A stretch of DNA of 64,000 nucleotides from contig JAAOOA010000060.1 in the NCBI GenBank assembly GCA_012861695.1, positions 16,074,472-16,138,471 on the forward strand, written 5' to 3'. The notes beneath the pieces were generated by a model that did not search any database, was not told where the DNA came from, and saw only the letters and a program-made list of their open reading frames with translations. This stretch comes from Trematomus loennbergii (Eukaryota; Chordata; Actinopteri; Perciformes; Nototheniidae). The stretch's first letter is position 1. Every line of letters starts with the position of its first letter. The translations under genes were made by a program, and so were the position numbers. This document shows, piece by piece, positions 35,639 to 46,672 of the stretch.

Positions 35639-35742
35639 CTACAATGACAAACAATCAGAGCCAGCAAGAACAATATATCAGCCACAGCTTCAAATAATGC
35701 CAAAACATATAGCATCTTAAAAGACATTGCTGATGTTCTTAT

Positions 35743-35824
35743 CGGTGACACAGTGAGGTTGCCACATTTTTGAATTTTTGCTGGTTCCAGCGCATGGCCA
35801 TGAGACTAAGCATGTCTGTGCGTC
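35743..35824 (-). pseudogene. KDZ transposase exon 10, damaged donor
   Basis: Reads GRTDMLSLMAMRWNQQKFKN and VATSLCHR. The exon runs into CACCG|ATAAGA, where a GTAAGA donor would be expected, so a G-to-A change probably destroyed the 5' splice site. The phase to exon 11 cannot be confirmed. Confidence 0.7.
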
Positions 35825-35911
35825 CTGCAAACACATACAATATGATTTTTACATTATTCCAATTACCTATTGTGCTTAGGATGTAATAAGAGCATTATGC
35901 CGTCATCTCAC

Positions 35912-36029
35912 CTGCTTTTGTCATGTGTTTGGTTGTTACAGCAATCCTAGAGAGAAAGGCATTGCACTGTTCCACCTCCTCTCCGAGTGTTAAGCCAGCC
36001 CCATCCTGATACGCCCCACTCCATTTTAC
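35912..36029 (-). pseudogene. KDZ transposase exon 9, catalytic Glu
   Basis: Open: VKWSGAYQDGAGLTLGEEVE then QCNAFLSRIAVTTKHMTKA. The GEEVEQ glutamate is the probable third catalytic residue. Acceptor TTAACCAG, donor GTGAGA (35911). Confidence 0.9.
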
Positions 36030-36125
36030 CTGGTTAAAAATAAATATATATACTTTTCAAATCAACGAAAAAAAGGTTAGGTGTTCAAAAAGAAAAAATT
36101 GTATCAATTTGTAATGTTTCCTTAC

Positions 36126-36470
36126 CTCGCATTTGAAATCATGGGCTTTGGCATGAAATACCGAAAGGAAGGGTTTCATGTTAAGTAGGTGCTGGAGCTC
36201 TGGACAGCTCTTTGCTACTTTTTGGAGGTCAGGCCAATATTTGCAAGTCACATCCATGCAAAAGAAAGTGATTTGCCTACTCGACAGCTTTTCTTGCAAG
36301 AACAAGGGATAAGTAAAAATGTCTCCCCTGTACATATTCAATGCACAGAGAAGCACTCCATGCCGACACATCGCAAGCTCCAGTCCCTCTTCGTCTACCT
36401 TGCTGGTGGATCTTTGGGAAGTCTCTCTGGCTGCGGACCACTCCCCTCCACAAACACCTCTTCCAGAGAC
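36126..36470 (-). pseudogene. KDZ transposase exon 8, second catalytic motif
   Basis: 345 nt, open throughout. Key segments DEEGLELAMCRHGVLLCALN, MYRGDIFTYPLFLQEKL, FFCMDVTCKYWPDL and MKPFLSVFHAKAHDFKCE. The Asp in CMDVTCKYWP is the probable second catalytic residue. This is the strongest single stretch for the family assignment. Confidence 0.92.
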
Positions 36471-36593
36471 CTAAAATATTGAAAATGGTTGATAAAAGTC
36501 CAAAGAATAATCTTATCAACATATTAAATAGAAGGTAACCTGTATATATTTAAGAAAATGTATGAATATAATTATTATAGTCTGTCATTTTAC

Positions 36594-36687
36594 ATGTTTG
36601 GTTGTCCTGTGGATATAGTCCACAAATCGTGTCACTTCTTCATCCTTGGCAATGAAGACGCCTTCAAATGTGGCCTTTTCCTCTGAT
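36594..36687 (-). pseudogene. KDZ transposase exon 7
   Basis: 94 nt, reads SEEKATFEGVFIAKDEEVTR and FVDYIHRTTKH, completing an Arg codon from exon 6. Donor GTAAAA at 36593. Confidence 0.75.
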
Positions 36688-36801
36688 CTAAATACAACAT
36701 AGGTTTTTGTCAGTATTTTAAGGTGTCAGGATAGTTGCTGCATATTACAGAGTTTTGTTTGTTATGAGTTAAACACGGAGATTAGAAACATTGCCGAGTA
36801 C

Positions 36802-36980
36802 CTAGCTGCATGCTTGAAGCGGTAATGCTTACGGTTTCCATCCACTGAAACCGCAAGCATATCCGGGGTGCACGCAGGACAGATGAAGCTCTCCTCTTTG
36901 CAGATGTTTTCCACCTCAAATCGGACAGCCTCCCACTCAAAAACACTTTTCTGAAAGCTGTCTGCTGAGACCTTCCCAGA
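36802..36980 (-). pseudogene. KDZ transposase exon 6, first catalytic motif
   Basis: Fully open. Begins SGKVSADSFQKSVFEWEAV and carries CPACTPDMLAVSVDGNRKHY, with the probable first catalytic Asp in SVDGN. Donor GTACTC at 36801. Confidence 0.85.
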
Positions 36981-37099
36981 CTATTTCCAAAAAAGAAATT
37001 AACCATTAATTCAGTGAAAAAAGTATGCAACTAACATCTTTTAAATCCACAAAACCAACAGATGATCAATACTGTAGGATACATAAATGTAGTACTCAC

Positions 37100-37330
37100 A
37101 CGGCCAAAGCGGAAAGTTCTTTGATGCAGCATTCTTAAAAATGCCTGGCAGGAAAGTCCTGGTGCGGCCATCTTCATCTCTTCAAATGAATAAAACACAT
37201 CTGTTTCATAAATTAGAGAAGGGAAGTGTAGCAGGCCAGTAGCCACTCTGGATAAGATCGTCCAATCCAGCAGCCCAAGTGGCATCACATGTGTGACAAC
37301 TCAACTCAGGCATGCTGAGATCGTGTCTTC
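37100..37330 (-). pseudogene. KDZ transposase exon 5, Cys-rich and pre-catalytic segment
   Basis: Reads GRHDLSMPELSCHTCDATW and LIQSGYWPAT, then needs a one-base shift to continue SLIYETDVFYSFEEMK, APGLSCQAFLRMLHQRTFRF. These segments are characteristic of KDZ proteins. Donor GTGAGT at 37099. Confidence 0.85.
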
Positions 37331-37457
37331 CTAAAAAAACGGAGCAAATAGTTGTATGTAAAATTCACACATGGCAACACTTGTGTGTTGTATAATTGTT
37401 AAATATACATATTTTAGTAGTTTTCAAACAAGACAAAACAAATATTAACATCTTTAC

Positions 37458-37559
37458 CATTAATTGTGACCACAGCAACAACCTTTCCTGGGTTGACCCT
37501 TAAGGACACTGTCGAGCAGCCACAGATTTTCTCAGGCATTTCTACAGGCATAAGCCGAA
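37458..37559 (-). pseudogene. KDZ transposase exon 4
   Basis: 102 nt in phase with exon 3 (RLMPVEMPEKICGCSTVSLR, VNPGKVVAVVTIN). Contains a Cys-Gly-Cys. Acceptor TTTTTTCAG, donor GTAAAG (37457). Intact. Confidence 0.75.
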
Positions 37560-37861
37560 CTGAAAAAGATCATACATGTGAATGAAGACCATTTGTATCG
37601 ATTCGGAAATATAACATTGTGATGTGAACATTTATATCAAACCAATTGAAGAAACTAAGGTTGCAGTTTAGACAATTTAAAAAAGCCTCAATTGCCATGA
37701 GGTACATTGCTAAAACAGTACTGAGGGACTGACTAATATTGAGTATACACAAGATTAAAAATAAAATAAAAGGAAATATGAGTCAAAGGGGCATTGTTTG
37801 AAATGTCTAATGACCAATGATCTCCATAAGCTCAATAATGAAATTCGTTTTGGACACTTAC

Positions 37862-38736
37862 AACAATGAGAAAGGGCCTTGTCAGCAACAAAAGTTGTTG
37901 GAGGTTATGGCTATAAGAATCCGGCTGTCATGGCATCTCTGTTGTGAAGTACATGTCTAGTGTGCATGCTAACATCACATTCAGCACAGAGGAAAGGGCG
38001 TGGTCAGCAGTCACGACAATGGACAGCAGCTGGATTGCTCCCACACTGTTGGCAGATGCGGTTTGCAACATTTTCTTGTGCTGCTGTGCTGTTAATCAGA
38101 CGGGGCCTCTCAGTCTTCCACCTCTCTAAAAATAGACTTTTTCTTGTGCCCCAGTCTAAGGAAGCCATAGGAGGAGCTGTTGGAGCTGATGCTTCTAGCT
38201 AGGGCTGTGCGATTATGGCCAAAATCATAATCACGATTATTTGGGTCAATAATTGATATCACGATTATTAAATACGATTATTCATTGGCTTTGAAAAAAT
38301 CAATTTATTGAACAAATACAAATAATAATTTGAACAGTATCTTTTTAACTGTTGATTACCCTGAACGTATAATTCAACTGAAAAACCAATACAAAAATAA
38401 ATAAAATAAATTATACATTTAAATAATATCAAATAATAAATACCAATAAACAAGATCAACAAATATTTTGGAGCACACTTCCCAAAGCTACTAAACATAT
38501 ATAAATATGATAAATACAAATAAATGAGACCAAAATTAATTAGATCAAATATGTTGCAGTGCACTGTCACAACCTAGCAAAGCAAAATAATTGTTTTTTT
38601 CGATTATGTTGTTTTCGTAATTGTGGCAGGCCAAAATTGTAATTGCGATTAAAATACGATTAATTGCACAGCCCTACTTCTAGCTCATCACTTGAGGCAT
38701 CGCTTAGTGATAGCTGGAGATCTTGTAGAAAACACT
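37862..38736 (-). pseudogene. KDZ transposase exon 3, Cys/His cluster, split by a hAT MITE
   Basis: Continues in phase from exon 2, is interrupted by the MITE 38200-38676 and resumes after it. It reads WGTRKSLFLERWKTERPRL, then C-x2-C-x8-C-x2-C-x6-C-x2-C followed by spaced His residues, the Cys cluster that accompanies KDZ transposases. Arg or similar after CRDC is now TGA (38004-38006). Two further stops (37911, 37905) sit in the following PPTTFV segment and would be Gln codons before C-to-T change. Donor GTAAGT at 37861. Confidence 0.8.
38200..38676. mobile_element. hAT MITE inside KDZ exon 3
   Basis: Ends TAGGGCTGTGCGATTAT and ATTAATTGCACAGCCCTA, flanked by the 8-bp duplication CTTCTAGC (38192-38199, 38677-38684). 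477 bp, AT-rich, no gene. It disrupts the transposase exon and is younger than the host element. Confidence 0.95.
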
Positions 38737-38972
38737 CTGTTAAAAGATAAGGAATGAAACAAAAACATATTGTTTTATACTACATCAAAGTTTACTGTAT
38801 GGAGTAGCTGTGGCTTGGAAATATTTAACAGCTATGTTTATAATTATGTTAAATTGTTTTTAAAATTCAAACATGGAATTAACATTTCCAAATCAGTGCC
38901 AGACACATCTCACAGAAACAAGTACAAACATATGGAGATACTGATTTAGGCTTAGAGAGACACAATACATAC

Positions 38973-39053
38973 CAACAGTCTCTGGAGCAAAGACCATCTC
39001 ACAGTCAGTGTCAGGAGCATCAACACGAGGAGCTTTCCTCCGACTGGGACCAG
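38973..39053 (-). pseudogene. KDZ transposase exon 2
   Basis: Acceptor TTTTGTACAG, donor GTATGT (38972). Reads AGPSRRKAPRVDAPDTDCEM in phase with exon 1. Basic then acidic linker. Confidence 0.7.
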
Positions 39054-39257
39054 CTGTACAAAACAAAAACCTTTACCATAAATACTATTTAAATGTCTTC
39101 ATTACCCCTTAGATATAATTAGATGTAGTCAAATAATCTGGTCAAGTGCTATAATCATGTCAGATTACCTTTCAAATGTAAAAATGTTTTGCCGTTGGTT
39201 TTGGTTTGATTGTTTTCCCTATACATCAATTAATAAATCTCTCAAAGATTTGGTTAC

Positions 39258-39438
39258 CTTCGACGTCTCTCTTTTTCCATTTTACAATTGGTTCAGGTGT
39301 CTTCACTGGTGCTGCTGCCTCCAGCTTAGAAATCAAGTTATCAAGACTTTGGAGCTCATTATTGAGTTCTTCTTGTTCTTCCTGTTCAACAAGATCATCT
39401 AGGCTTTTAAAGACATCTTGGGGCTCTGAATCACTCAT
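39258..39438 (-). pseudogene. KDZ transposase exon 1
   Basis: ATG 39438-39436 in context ATCACCATGA, 60 codons plus 1 nt, donor GAAG|GTAACC at 39257. Acidic, Leu/Glu-rich (VEQEEQEELNNELQSLDNLI), probably a coiled coil. Its 5' UTR runs through a CT-rich tract into the right arm of the transposon. Confidence 0.75.
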
Positions 39439-39578
39439 GGTGATGGCCAGAAAGAGAAACAGACAGACAGAAACACTCACACAGACAGATAAGACAAAAA
39501 CAGGGGTAAGCACAGATAGGGAAAAAGCGAGAGAGGGAAAGTGAGTAAACAAAAGTGAGAGAGAGGGACAGAGAGAGA

Positions 39579-41746
39579 TACACAGACAGCAACACAGGTA
39601 GGGACAAGGCACACTGAAAAGGACGGTTTAACAAAACAAATATGGCTCTTAAAAGTGCCGTTGGGTGGGTGATTGAATCGCAGATCACAGGGGTATATAA
39701 ATGGGAAAGACCTGTGTGGAAAGAAGAGAAACACTATTTCGAATTAGCCAACGTATATTTTACACTAGTGTTATATGTTGTGTTCCACCTGGATGTGTAG
39801 TTTCATCAATTGTCATTTATTTATTTTTATCTTAAATGTATGCATGCCTCTTAATTAAAGTGTTGCTATTTACTTTTGCTGTAACAATGTAAATGTCCCC
39901 TCTGTGGAACAAGTAAAGGTCAAGTATGATTATATTTGACAAATAAAAGTAACACTATATTTGAAGGGCTGTGCATAAGATACACATCTGTCATAAACAT
40001 GTAGGAATAATAATTTGGACTGCTCTTATTAGGTGTCATTCAGTCAATTCACTCATACCCTATTAAAATGTAAAATTCTACGAGCTAAAACTAATGGCTA
40101 GTAGCTAATGGCTAGTAGCCGCACATAGTCCAGTAAGTTGTATTTTAATGTCTTAAAGGGATTCACAAACTCACAAAACGACTACCCTGCACTTCTTAAA
40201 GGTCCCATGTCATGGCCATTTTACTGATCATAATTCCATTGTTGAGGTCTACTAAAATAGATTTATACTGTGCAATTTTCCAAACTCACATTGGTTTCTC
40301 TAACATCATCTCTGTAAAGTATGTGTATTCACCGGTATTCACTCTCTGTCCTAAACGGCTTGTTGGAGCTCCTGCCCCCCCCCCCCCCTCCCTGTGAGCC
40401 CAGTGTGCTCTGATTGGTCGGGACGTTGAGAGGCTCGTTGCTGCGATCTGCTGCGAGGAGCAGACAGGCTTCCGCGTCGGCGATACAGCGAGAACAAGCG
40501 AAACTCATCCTGAGCACACACAAACACTCACAGCCGAAGTAAAAACAATAAGTGTGGCTTGATATTGAGTAAGAAAAAGATTTATAATGCTGTGAGCATG
40601 GGTCTGCGGAGAGCATTTCTCCGCGATCCCAACTTAGCAGCCCGAAAAACGTTTACCCATTTAAACAGTCGTGGTATACCTTGTTTGTTTTAAACATCAT
40701 AAATACACAAACAACAATGAATACTTACAGGTTGTGTACCCGAATCTCCCGCTGGTCCAAACAAAGTAGGAACAGCATCGTTCTTCAGTGCCCTACGCTG
40801 TACATATCCGGCATGAATTGCTGAAAGGTTTGGGAAGCTTTGTTTCGTGAAAGGCTGGCAGAGGGTGTGGCCTCTGGGTATTCCCATGTCAGAGTACCCA
40901 GGAAGAAAATGAGAAATCTCCAACGAGGCGTTTTGGGGCAGCATAGACTGTGTTAGAGTTTTACTCGCTACAGGGTGTACTTTGAGGGTTTGTGACTCTG
41001 CAGACCGTTTACATGCATACAAACCTTCATAACACACAAGGGGACGGGTAATAATCGGAAAAGCATGACATGGGACCTTTAAGGTGCTTACAATACTTGC
41101 TGACTGGACTTAATAACAGTTTTGCTGTATATTTAATGGTTTTCGTCGTCTCTGATTATACACATGTAATTAATGCAGCTCTTACCAGACGGGGATTCAG
41201 CAATGGACTTTAAATGCGACGCACCACATTACGTCACACGCTTGATGCGCCACCGTGATTGAAAATACTTTATTTAAAAAAAAAAACAAGGACAAAATAC
41301 TTTGAGCCGCCCTATAGCCAAAGCCCGAGACACCGTTTAAAGCATAATAAAGACAATATATAGAGAGCATAATGTTTTTAATGCAACGCAGTCTCGCAAC
41401 GTATGCGTCCATGTAAATAATTCATTACCCAGCATGCATCATCTCAACTTCACAAAAGAGAAAAAAATGCTATAAGCCTATTATTGTTGCCTATCTGTTG
41501 CTGAGGCCTATCACAGAGTATGAAAATTACAATTTTGTCATTTTTTATAAACAATATATAAAGAGCATAATGTGTTGCAATGACGTCTCGCACCATACGC
41601 TTCAGCTGAGAACGGGCCGCGGTCCGCGGGGAGCATTCGCTCGCGATCTCAAGTCGTCCACCACATACGTTTATGGAGCTCTATAGAAGTCTATGGACAT
41701 CCCCGAAAGTTGAAACTGGACGCTAAGGTGGGAGTGAGAATGTGTT
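39579..41746 (-). repeat. Right inverted arm of the KDZ transposon
   Basis: Reverse-complement counterpart of 27327-30263, with its own TTAA MITE at 40200-41078. The arm keeps leader splice signals (donor 41185, acceptor 39712) reading towards the transposase. A local partial repeat of the arm sequence (ACATTATGCTCTCTATATATTGTC) lies at about 41352-41400. Confidence 0.88.
40200..41078. mobile_element. TTAA MITE in right arm of KDZ transposon
   Basis: Ends AGGTCCCATGTCATGG and GCATGACATGGGACCT between TTAA (40196-40199, 41079-41082). Same family as 27891-28666 in the opposite orientation, but inserted at a different point of the arm. The left arm has ACATTTGCAAGTGCAGGG at the corresponding empty place (28782-28799). 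Confidence 0.92.
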
Positions 41747-41755
41747 GACTAGAAC
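41747..41755. repeat. Target-site duplication, right (GACTAGAAC)
   Basis: Exact repeat of 27318-27326. Confidence 0.9.
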
Positions 41756-42847
41756 GGCATGACTAATAGTTTTTTCCCTTATTTGTAGGCACTACCAATT
41801 ACACCTCTCTTTTTCACTAGTTCAATGTAGCCTATATTCTGTTTTGTAATACTTTGTTTACATGGAGCAGTTGTATGCAAGAAGATGGTAAAGAAACACA
41901 CAAAAAAAGGTTTTGAAAATGTTATTCTTGGCAACACTAACTCCTTTTTTCTCTTTCTGTTTGTTCTTTTTTTAAATGGGCTGTTGGCATGGGCAGAGAG
42001 AAACAGCCCAGCAGTTTTTGGTTGAAGGTGCAGCAGTTGTGATGACAGAACATGGGCCAATGTTTACTCATCTTGGGAATGAAAGACTCCTGTGACCTTG
42101 CAGAGGATTTAGAAAAGCGTGTCCAAACACACACACATATCCGACAAATTAAGCCTTTCCCACTAAATTCCTTCCCTTCCTTACTCTCTTCCTCTGACAC
42201 TTGCTCCCTGATAAGTTGCCTCCGTTTGTTCTCTCTCAGCAAACTTTTCTCCATTCAATTAGGCCTGTCCTTCTCTCAAAGAAATATTTTACTTTGCAAC
42301 AAATGACACTTCACGTAGGGGGAATTTGAGGGCTTAAATGTCCAGAGGAACATGCTGGGTTTTTCATGTGAACCAGAAGATGAACTTGTTTGTTGTTTCA
42401 ATGAATGGAGGGTCGAGTGGGTAGATGGATGGATGGATGGAGGGATGGGTATACTGTATATTATAAAACGGACAAGTCAAATCAAGCAATCTGATTGGTT
42501 CTTAGCCGTGATATACTGAGCGTATACCACGGGTAGAATTGTAAGTTACTTTTCACAACAAGTCAGTATCCATCCACGTCTGAGAAAAACAGTATACAGT
42601 TGGGCTGAAAAGCATTTCAAACTGGAACAAGAAAGCAGCGGAGAAGTAACGGGGCAGAAACCCTCCTTTTTACGTAGCGGTCCAGACATAGACATCAAAT
42701 GGCAAAAACATATTCAGTGTGCAGTTCCTTTGGCATTAGGGCAGGGATATTTAGATACTTTCCAAGGTTTGACATAATGAATTGTGCTACTTTTAAAGCA
42801 AGCAACGATGTTTTCAAATCTGTAATCAAAAAGGTCCGCAAAAACAT
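41756..42847. other. Non-coding DNA
   Basis: No gene seen. A (GATG)n run lies at 42421-42447. The stretch 42515-42540 (CCGTGATATACTGAGCGTATACCACGG) is an imperfect palindrome that recurs at 45256-45283, so the two may be the ends of an older element split by the TTAA insertion that follows. Confidence 0.4.
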
Positions 42848-42851
42848 TTAA

Positions 42852-44746
42852 AGGGCCCATGTCATGGCCATTTCCACTGATCATAATTACATTGTTGAGG
42901 TATACTAAAATAGATTTATACTGTGCAATTTTCCAAACTCACATTGGTTTCGCATACAGCATCTCTGTCAAGCATGTGTATTCAGCAGTATTCACTTTCT
43001 CCACTAAACGACTCGTTGGAGCTCTAGCCCCCCCCTCCCTGTGAGCCTAGTGTGCTCCGATTGGTCAGCTCGGCCACTCGTTCTGATTAGTCAACCACCA
43101 GAGAGGCTGCGCCCATGTCTAACAGTGCTTTTCCCGGCTGCTCTCAGCGTAACATCAGTCTTATCATGGCGTCGGCACAGCCATATATTTTATATACATA
43201 TATATTTGTAACTGTTGTTATAGAAGAGTGTGACGGCCCCAGGGCCTTTGTCTTACGATGGGTTGGAGCTGAAGAGGCTAATCAGCACGATCACGGACAC
43301 CTCCGGACACTACGGCCCCAGTCTCTCTCCAAAGCGGCTGCAGGAAGACTAACTGCGATCCTCTCAACCACCTATATCTGCATTTACGACAATAAATGTG
43401 CCGTGGTTTTGTAAACTCGTGTATGTCTCCTTGTCTTTGTGGCCTACGAGCCGCTCATAACAAAGAGTAAGTTATTTTTACCCGTTATAAACTACTACTG
43501 TTTGATGATAAATCAAATCATGGTTTGCTATATATGAATTCAGGGAAGAAAGGATAGGCCTACTAAGTATTTCCATTAAACTTTATTTTTAGAAATGTAC
43601 AAAATGAACATAAATATACATATATACACGGTATATCATCCATTCCTCCTCCTCGCATCTTGCTGCGCACAGCCGGTGCTGCGGTGCCTTTTAGCACGAC
43701 GCCTCAGTAGTAGTAGAAGTGCCTTTTAGCACGTCATGGATTGTCCGCCAGGATCTGGCTGGACGAAATCAAATGCAAATCACAAAATATTAGAGAAACT
43801 AGTTGTTTTAGATTCGTTAGTAGTAGTTGTGTAATGAACAGCTTGCCTGCTAATATGCTAACCTAGCTTTGTTTACCTTGGTAGCTAACACGATATGAAC
43901 GTTAGCTTGGAGGAAAGGCAACTATAATGCAGTGTAATAAAACTACTATGAACAAAAGCTAGTGGTTCATATTAGGCTAGCAATAACGTGTTTATAATTG
44001 TAATCGCATACGGGTATTCTGCTACCATACAATGTAACTTGCATGAATACATTGTTTTGCGCTAGCATACAGCTAGCCTCGTTAGCTACATGCAGTATAT
44101 GTACGGTCACAATGTACGGTAAATCACAGTACAGTATACTGTATGAGTATTCCGTGTGTGTGAATGCAGACATTCTCCTGCTATGAGATACATGTATGCA
44201 AGGCCATCTGCTGATATTAGAGTTGATATATGGAAACTCTAGCAACTTAGTTAGCACAGTTAGCACTGTGTCAAAGGCTTAGCAGTCCAACACAGTTTAC
44301 ACATTTAAACAGTCTTGTTTGATAAATACACAAATAACAATGCAAACTTACAGGTTGTATACCCAGATCTTCCCCTGCTCCAAACGGTCCAAACAAGCTG
44401 TGCATATCCGGCCTCAAACTGGGCAATGTTTTGGAAGCTTTCGTCTGTGAAATGCCGGTTCTTCGAACCTCTGGAGGAGGAACGCCGCTGCTGGTGTGGC
44501 CATAGCTCTTCGGGATTGGTCCATTTCGTTCCGGGTACCGCATGACATCATGCGGTACCCGGAAGAATCAAATGGGCAGTGACGTATCTCCAACGAGGCG
44601 TTTTGGGGAGGTATTTTCTGTGTTAGAGTTTTACTCGCTACAGGGTGTACTTTGAGGGTTTTGACTCTGCACACCGTTTACATGCATAAAAACCTTCATA
44701 ACACACAAGGGGACGGGTAATAACCGGAAAAGCATGACATGGAGCT
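42852..44746. mobile_element. Long (1.9-kb) TTAA MITE copy
   Basis: Starts AGGGCCCATGTCATGG after TTAA (42848-42851) and ends GCATGACATGGAGCT before TTAA (44747-44750). The end regions match 27891-28666 and 40200-41078. The extra interior (about 43100-44270) is absent from those and is either a separate insertion or the part the shorter copies lost. I found no transposase in it. It contains a perfect hairpin, CGGGTACCGCATGA facing TCATGCGGTACCCG (44534-44562). Confidence 0.8.
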
Positions 44747-44750
44747 TTAA

Positions 44751-45740
44751 GATTAACTTCGACCTCCGGGGGGGTCTTACTATGGAGGAGTGGATTGAGG
44801 AGTGCCTATCTCCAGAACAAAAAGCACCTAAACGACGACATGTAGAGCTACGTGAAGGGCAGGTAGACCAACTGGAAAGGTACCACCATTCAAAAGCTTT
44901 CTGATGCGGGTCTTGAAACAAAGCAGAGAAATTATGACCGTTAGTGGCCACAGGTGTGAAAGCTCTCTCCAGAGCTACTGGAAGCCGAATCTCGGGGACC
45001 GGAGAAAGTGGAGCAATATTCTCGCCACGCCAAGCAACAACCTAGAACAACCTCAACCTATAACCACGTAAGCCATTCTACTGATGCTGGACAGTTTTTC
45101 AGTGGGTGCACAATAAACGGCAACATACACATTAATGTAAATAAATAGCCAAATAATGGATCAACGCTCTCTGTCTAATATGTTCGCCAGCTGTTGTTAG
45201 TGTTGTTGCATAGCAACCACCTTGCTTCGCGTCGGGCTGAACCACGCCCCTTAGCTGTGATATAATGAGCATATACCACGGCCTGTCGTGAGCTATTGCT
45301 TAATTCTATTTTAAAGGTACACATGTTTATGCAGCAAAAGGATATTTATTGTGTTGACAAAAGCTCAGAAAATGCTTTTAGTAATAGCACAACCTTTTAG
45401 CTATTAATACATCCCTTTTTTCTAGCCTTAAAATGTAATGTAATGAAGGATTTCCATTTCATTTTCTCTTCATTATTAATTTGGCTAAAGAATGAGAGAT
45501 GTGGGTATAGCAATTTAAAGGTCTAGACACAAAGCCCAGCTTGTTTCCATATTTCTTGTAGAATTAATCATTATTTTCAGTCAAAAAGTAAGTTTCTTAT
45601 TCAGAAAGTCCCAAAGAAATTAGAGCAAATGTAAAACATAATAATGAGAAGATAAATCACATCATCATTGACTTTCAAACCTCATTTGGGAGGATGTAAA
45701 ATATTCATAGAATCCCAACAGGTAATCAGAGTTGAAATCA
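44751..45740. other. Non-coding DNA with a small open frame
   Basis: A 40-codon plus-strand frame (44782-44904) reads MEEWIEECLSPEQKAPKRRH then VELREGQVDQLERYHHSKAF. It looks helical and may be a transposon-protein relic; not recognised. The remainder is AT-rich. Confidence 0.3.
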
Positions 45741-45893
<153 letters not shown>

Positions 45894-46545
45894 CTATATT
45901 ATAATACTATAAAAAATGAAGTCCGTAATGAGAAAGTTTTTCAGCAGCGGAAAGAAATATAGAAGGTTGACACCAACTTTGGATCTTCTTAGATACATTA
46001 TTGCTACTTTTATTTAAGGTGAAAGACTGACTCAATTGCTCCTTTCTCATGCTAGAAAAAGAGAAAAGCCAATATGAAGCTCAGACCAGACGAGTCACCA
46101 CTCCACACAATGGAAAGCTAAAGGTGATAGAAAGGAAAGTGTTGGCTGAAAGACCGGAGCATAATGAGAACCACCTACTCTGTCTTGCTTCTATTCTACC
46201 CTAATGGCAGCTTGAATTGCCTTCATATTCTACATCTGTACATCAAGCACTTGTTCTCTTGTTTGTCTTTATAAGTACAGACTGCTATTGTTCATGTTTA
46301 CACAAGATATTTCAGGAAAATGGGCAGCGTTTTGTCTATCTTTGAAATCCTAATGGTGGAAACTGCTTTGCAAAGCAATTGAGGCCAAGGAGAGATGAAA
46401 GAAAGAGAAACGGTCAAAAGGGGCAGTTGGATCTTTCTGTGCAACAGTTTGTGCAAGATGTAGCAAGATAATATTTTAAAATAATCTCCTGTTACACGTT
46501 CCTTAATTGAGGAGCTGATCCGCCCCAATATCCCTTACATACTGA
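45894..46545. other. Non-coding DNA
   Basis: No gene or defined repeat seen. Confidence 0.4.
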
Positions 46546-46597
46546 AAACACACACACACACACACCACACAACACACACACCACACACACACACACA

Positions 46598-46669
<72 letters not shown>
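46546..46669. repeat. (CA)n microsatellite, interrupted
   Basis: About 124 bp with several CC and AA breaks, ending before CGCTTATTTAC. Confidence 0.97.

Positions 46670-46672
<3 letters not shown>

Larger units (their letters stand above)
34280..39438 (-). pseudogene. KDZ (Kyakuja-Dileera-Zisupton) transposase, decayed, 14 exons
   Basis: Reconstructed from splice signals. Order: acidic N-terminus (MSDSEPQDVFKSLDDLVEQ), Cys/His cluster, Cys-rich GRHDLSMPELSCHTCDATW, then the RNase-H-like transposase core with SVDGNRKHYRF, CRHGVLLCALNMYRGD, CMDVTCKYWP and GLTLGEEVEQ, then a coiled-coil tail and acidic C-terminus. The D of SVDGN, D of CMDV and E of GEEVEQ are the likely catalytic triad (inferred from family pattern). 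Damage: TGA at 38004-38006, TAA 37905-37907, TAG 37911-37913, frameshifts near 37225, 35000 and 34380, a lost donor after exon 10 and a hAT MITE in exon 3. All three stops look like C-to-T changes. The core exons 6-9 remain fully open, so decay looks recent. Confidence 0.9.
27327..41746. mobile_element. 14.4-kb KDZ (Zisupton-type) transposon with long inverted arms
   Basis: A single insertion bounded by a perfect 9-bp duplication. The two ends are inverted copies of each other for about 1.3 kb of native sequence. Inside are two convergent genes: a minus-strand KDZ transposase (34280-39438) and an unrecognised plus-strand gene (30626-33548). Later insertions lie within it: TTAA MITEs (27891-28666, 40200-41078), a TA MITE (29246-29990), a 283-bp repeat (30264-30546), a hAT MITE (38200-38676) and a SINE (35328-35520). 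Without these the element is about 11 kb. As I recall, platyfish Zisupton was described as about 11 kb with 8-nt duplications and 99-bp subterminal repeats. The arms here are much longer and the duplication is 9 bp. The copy is dead. Confidence 0.9.
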
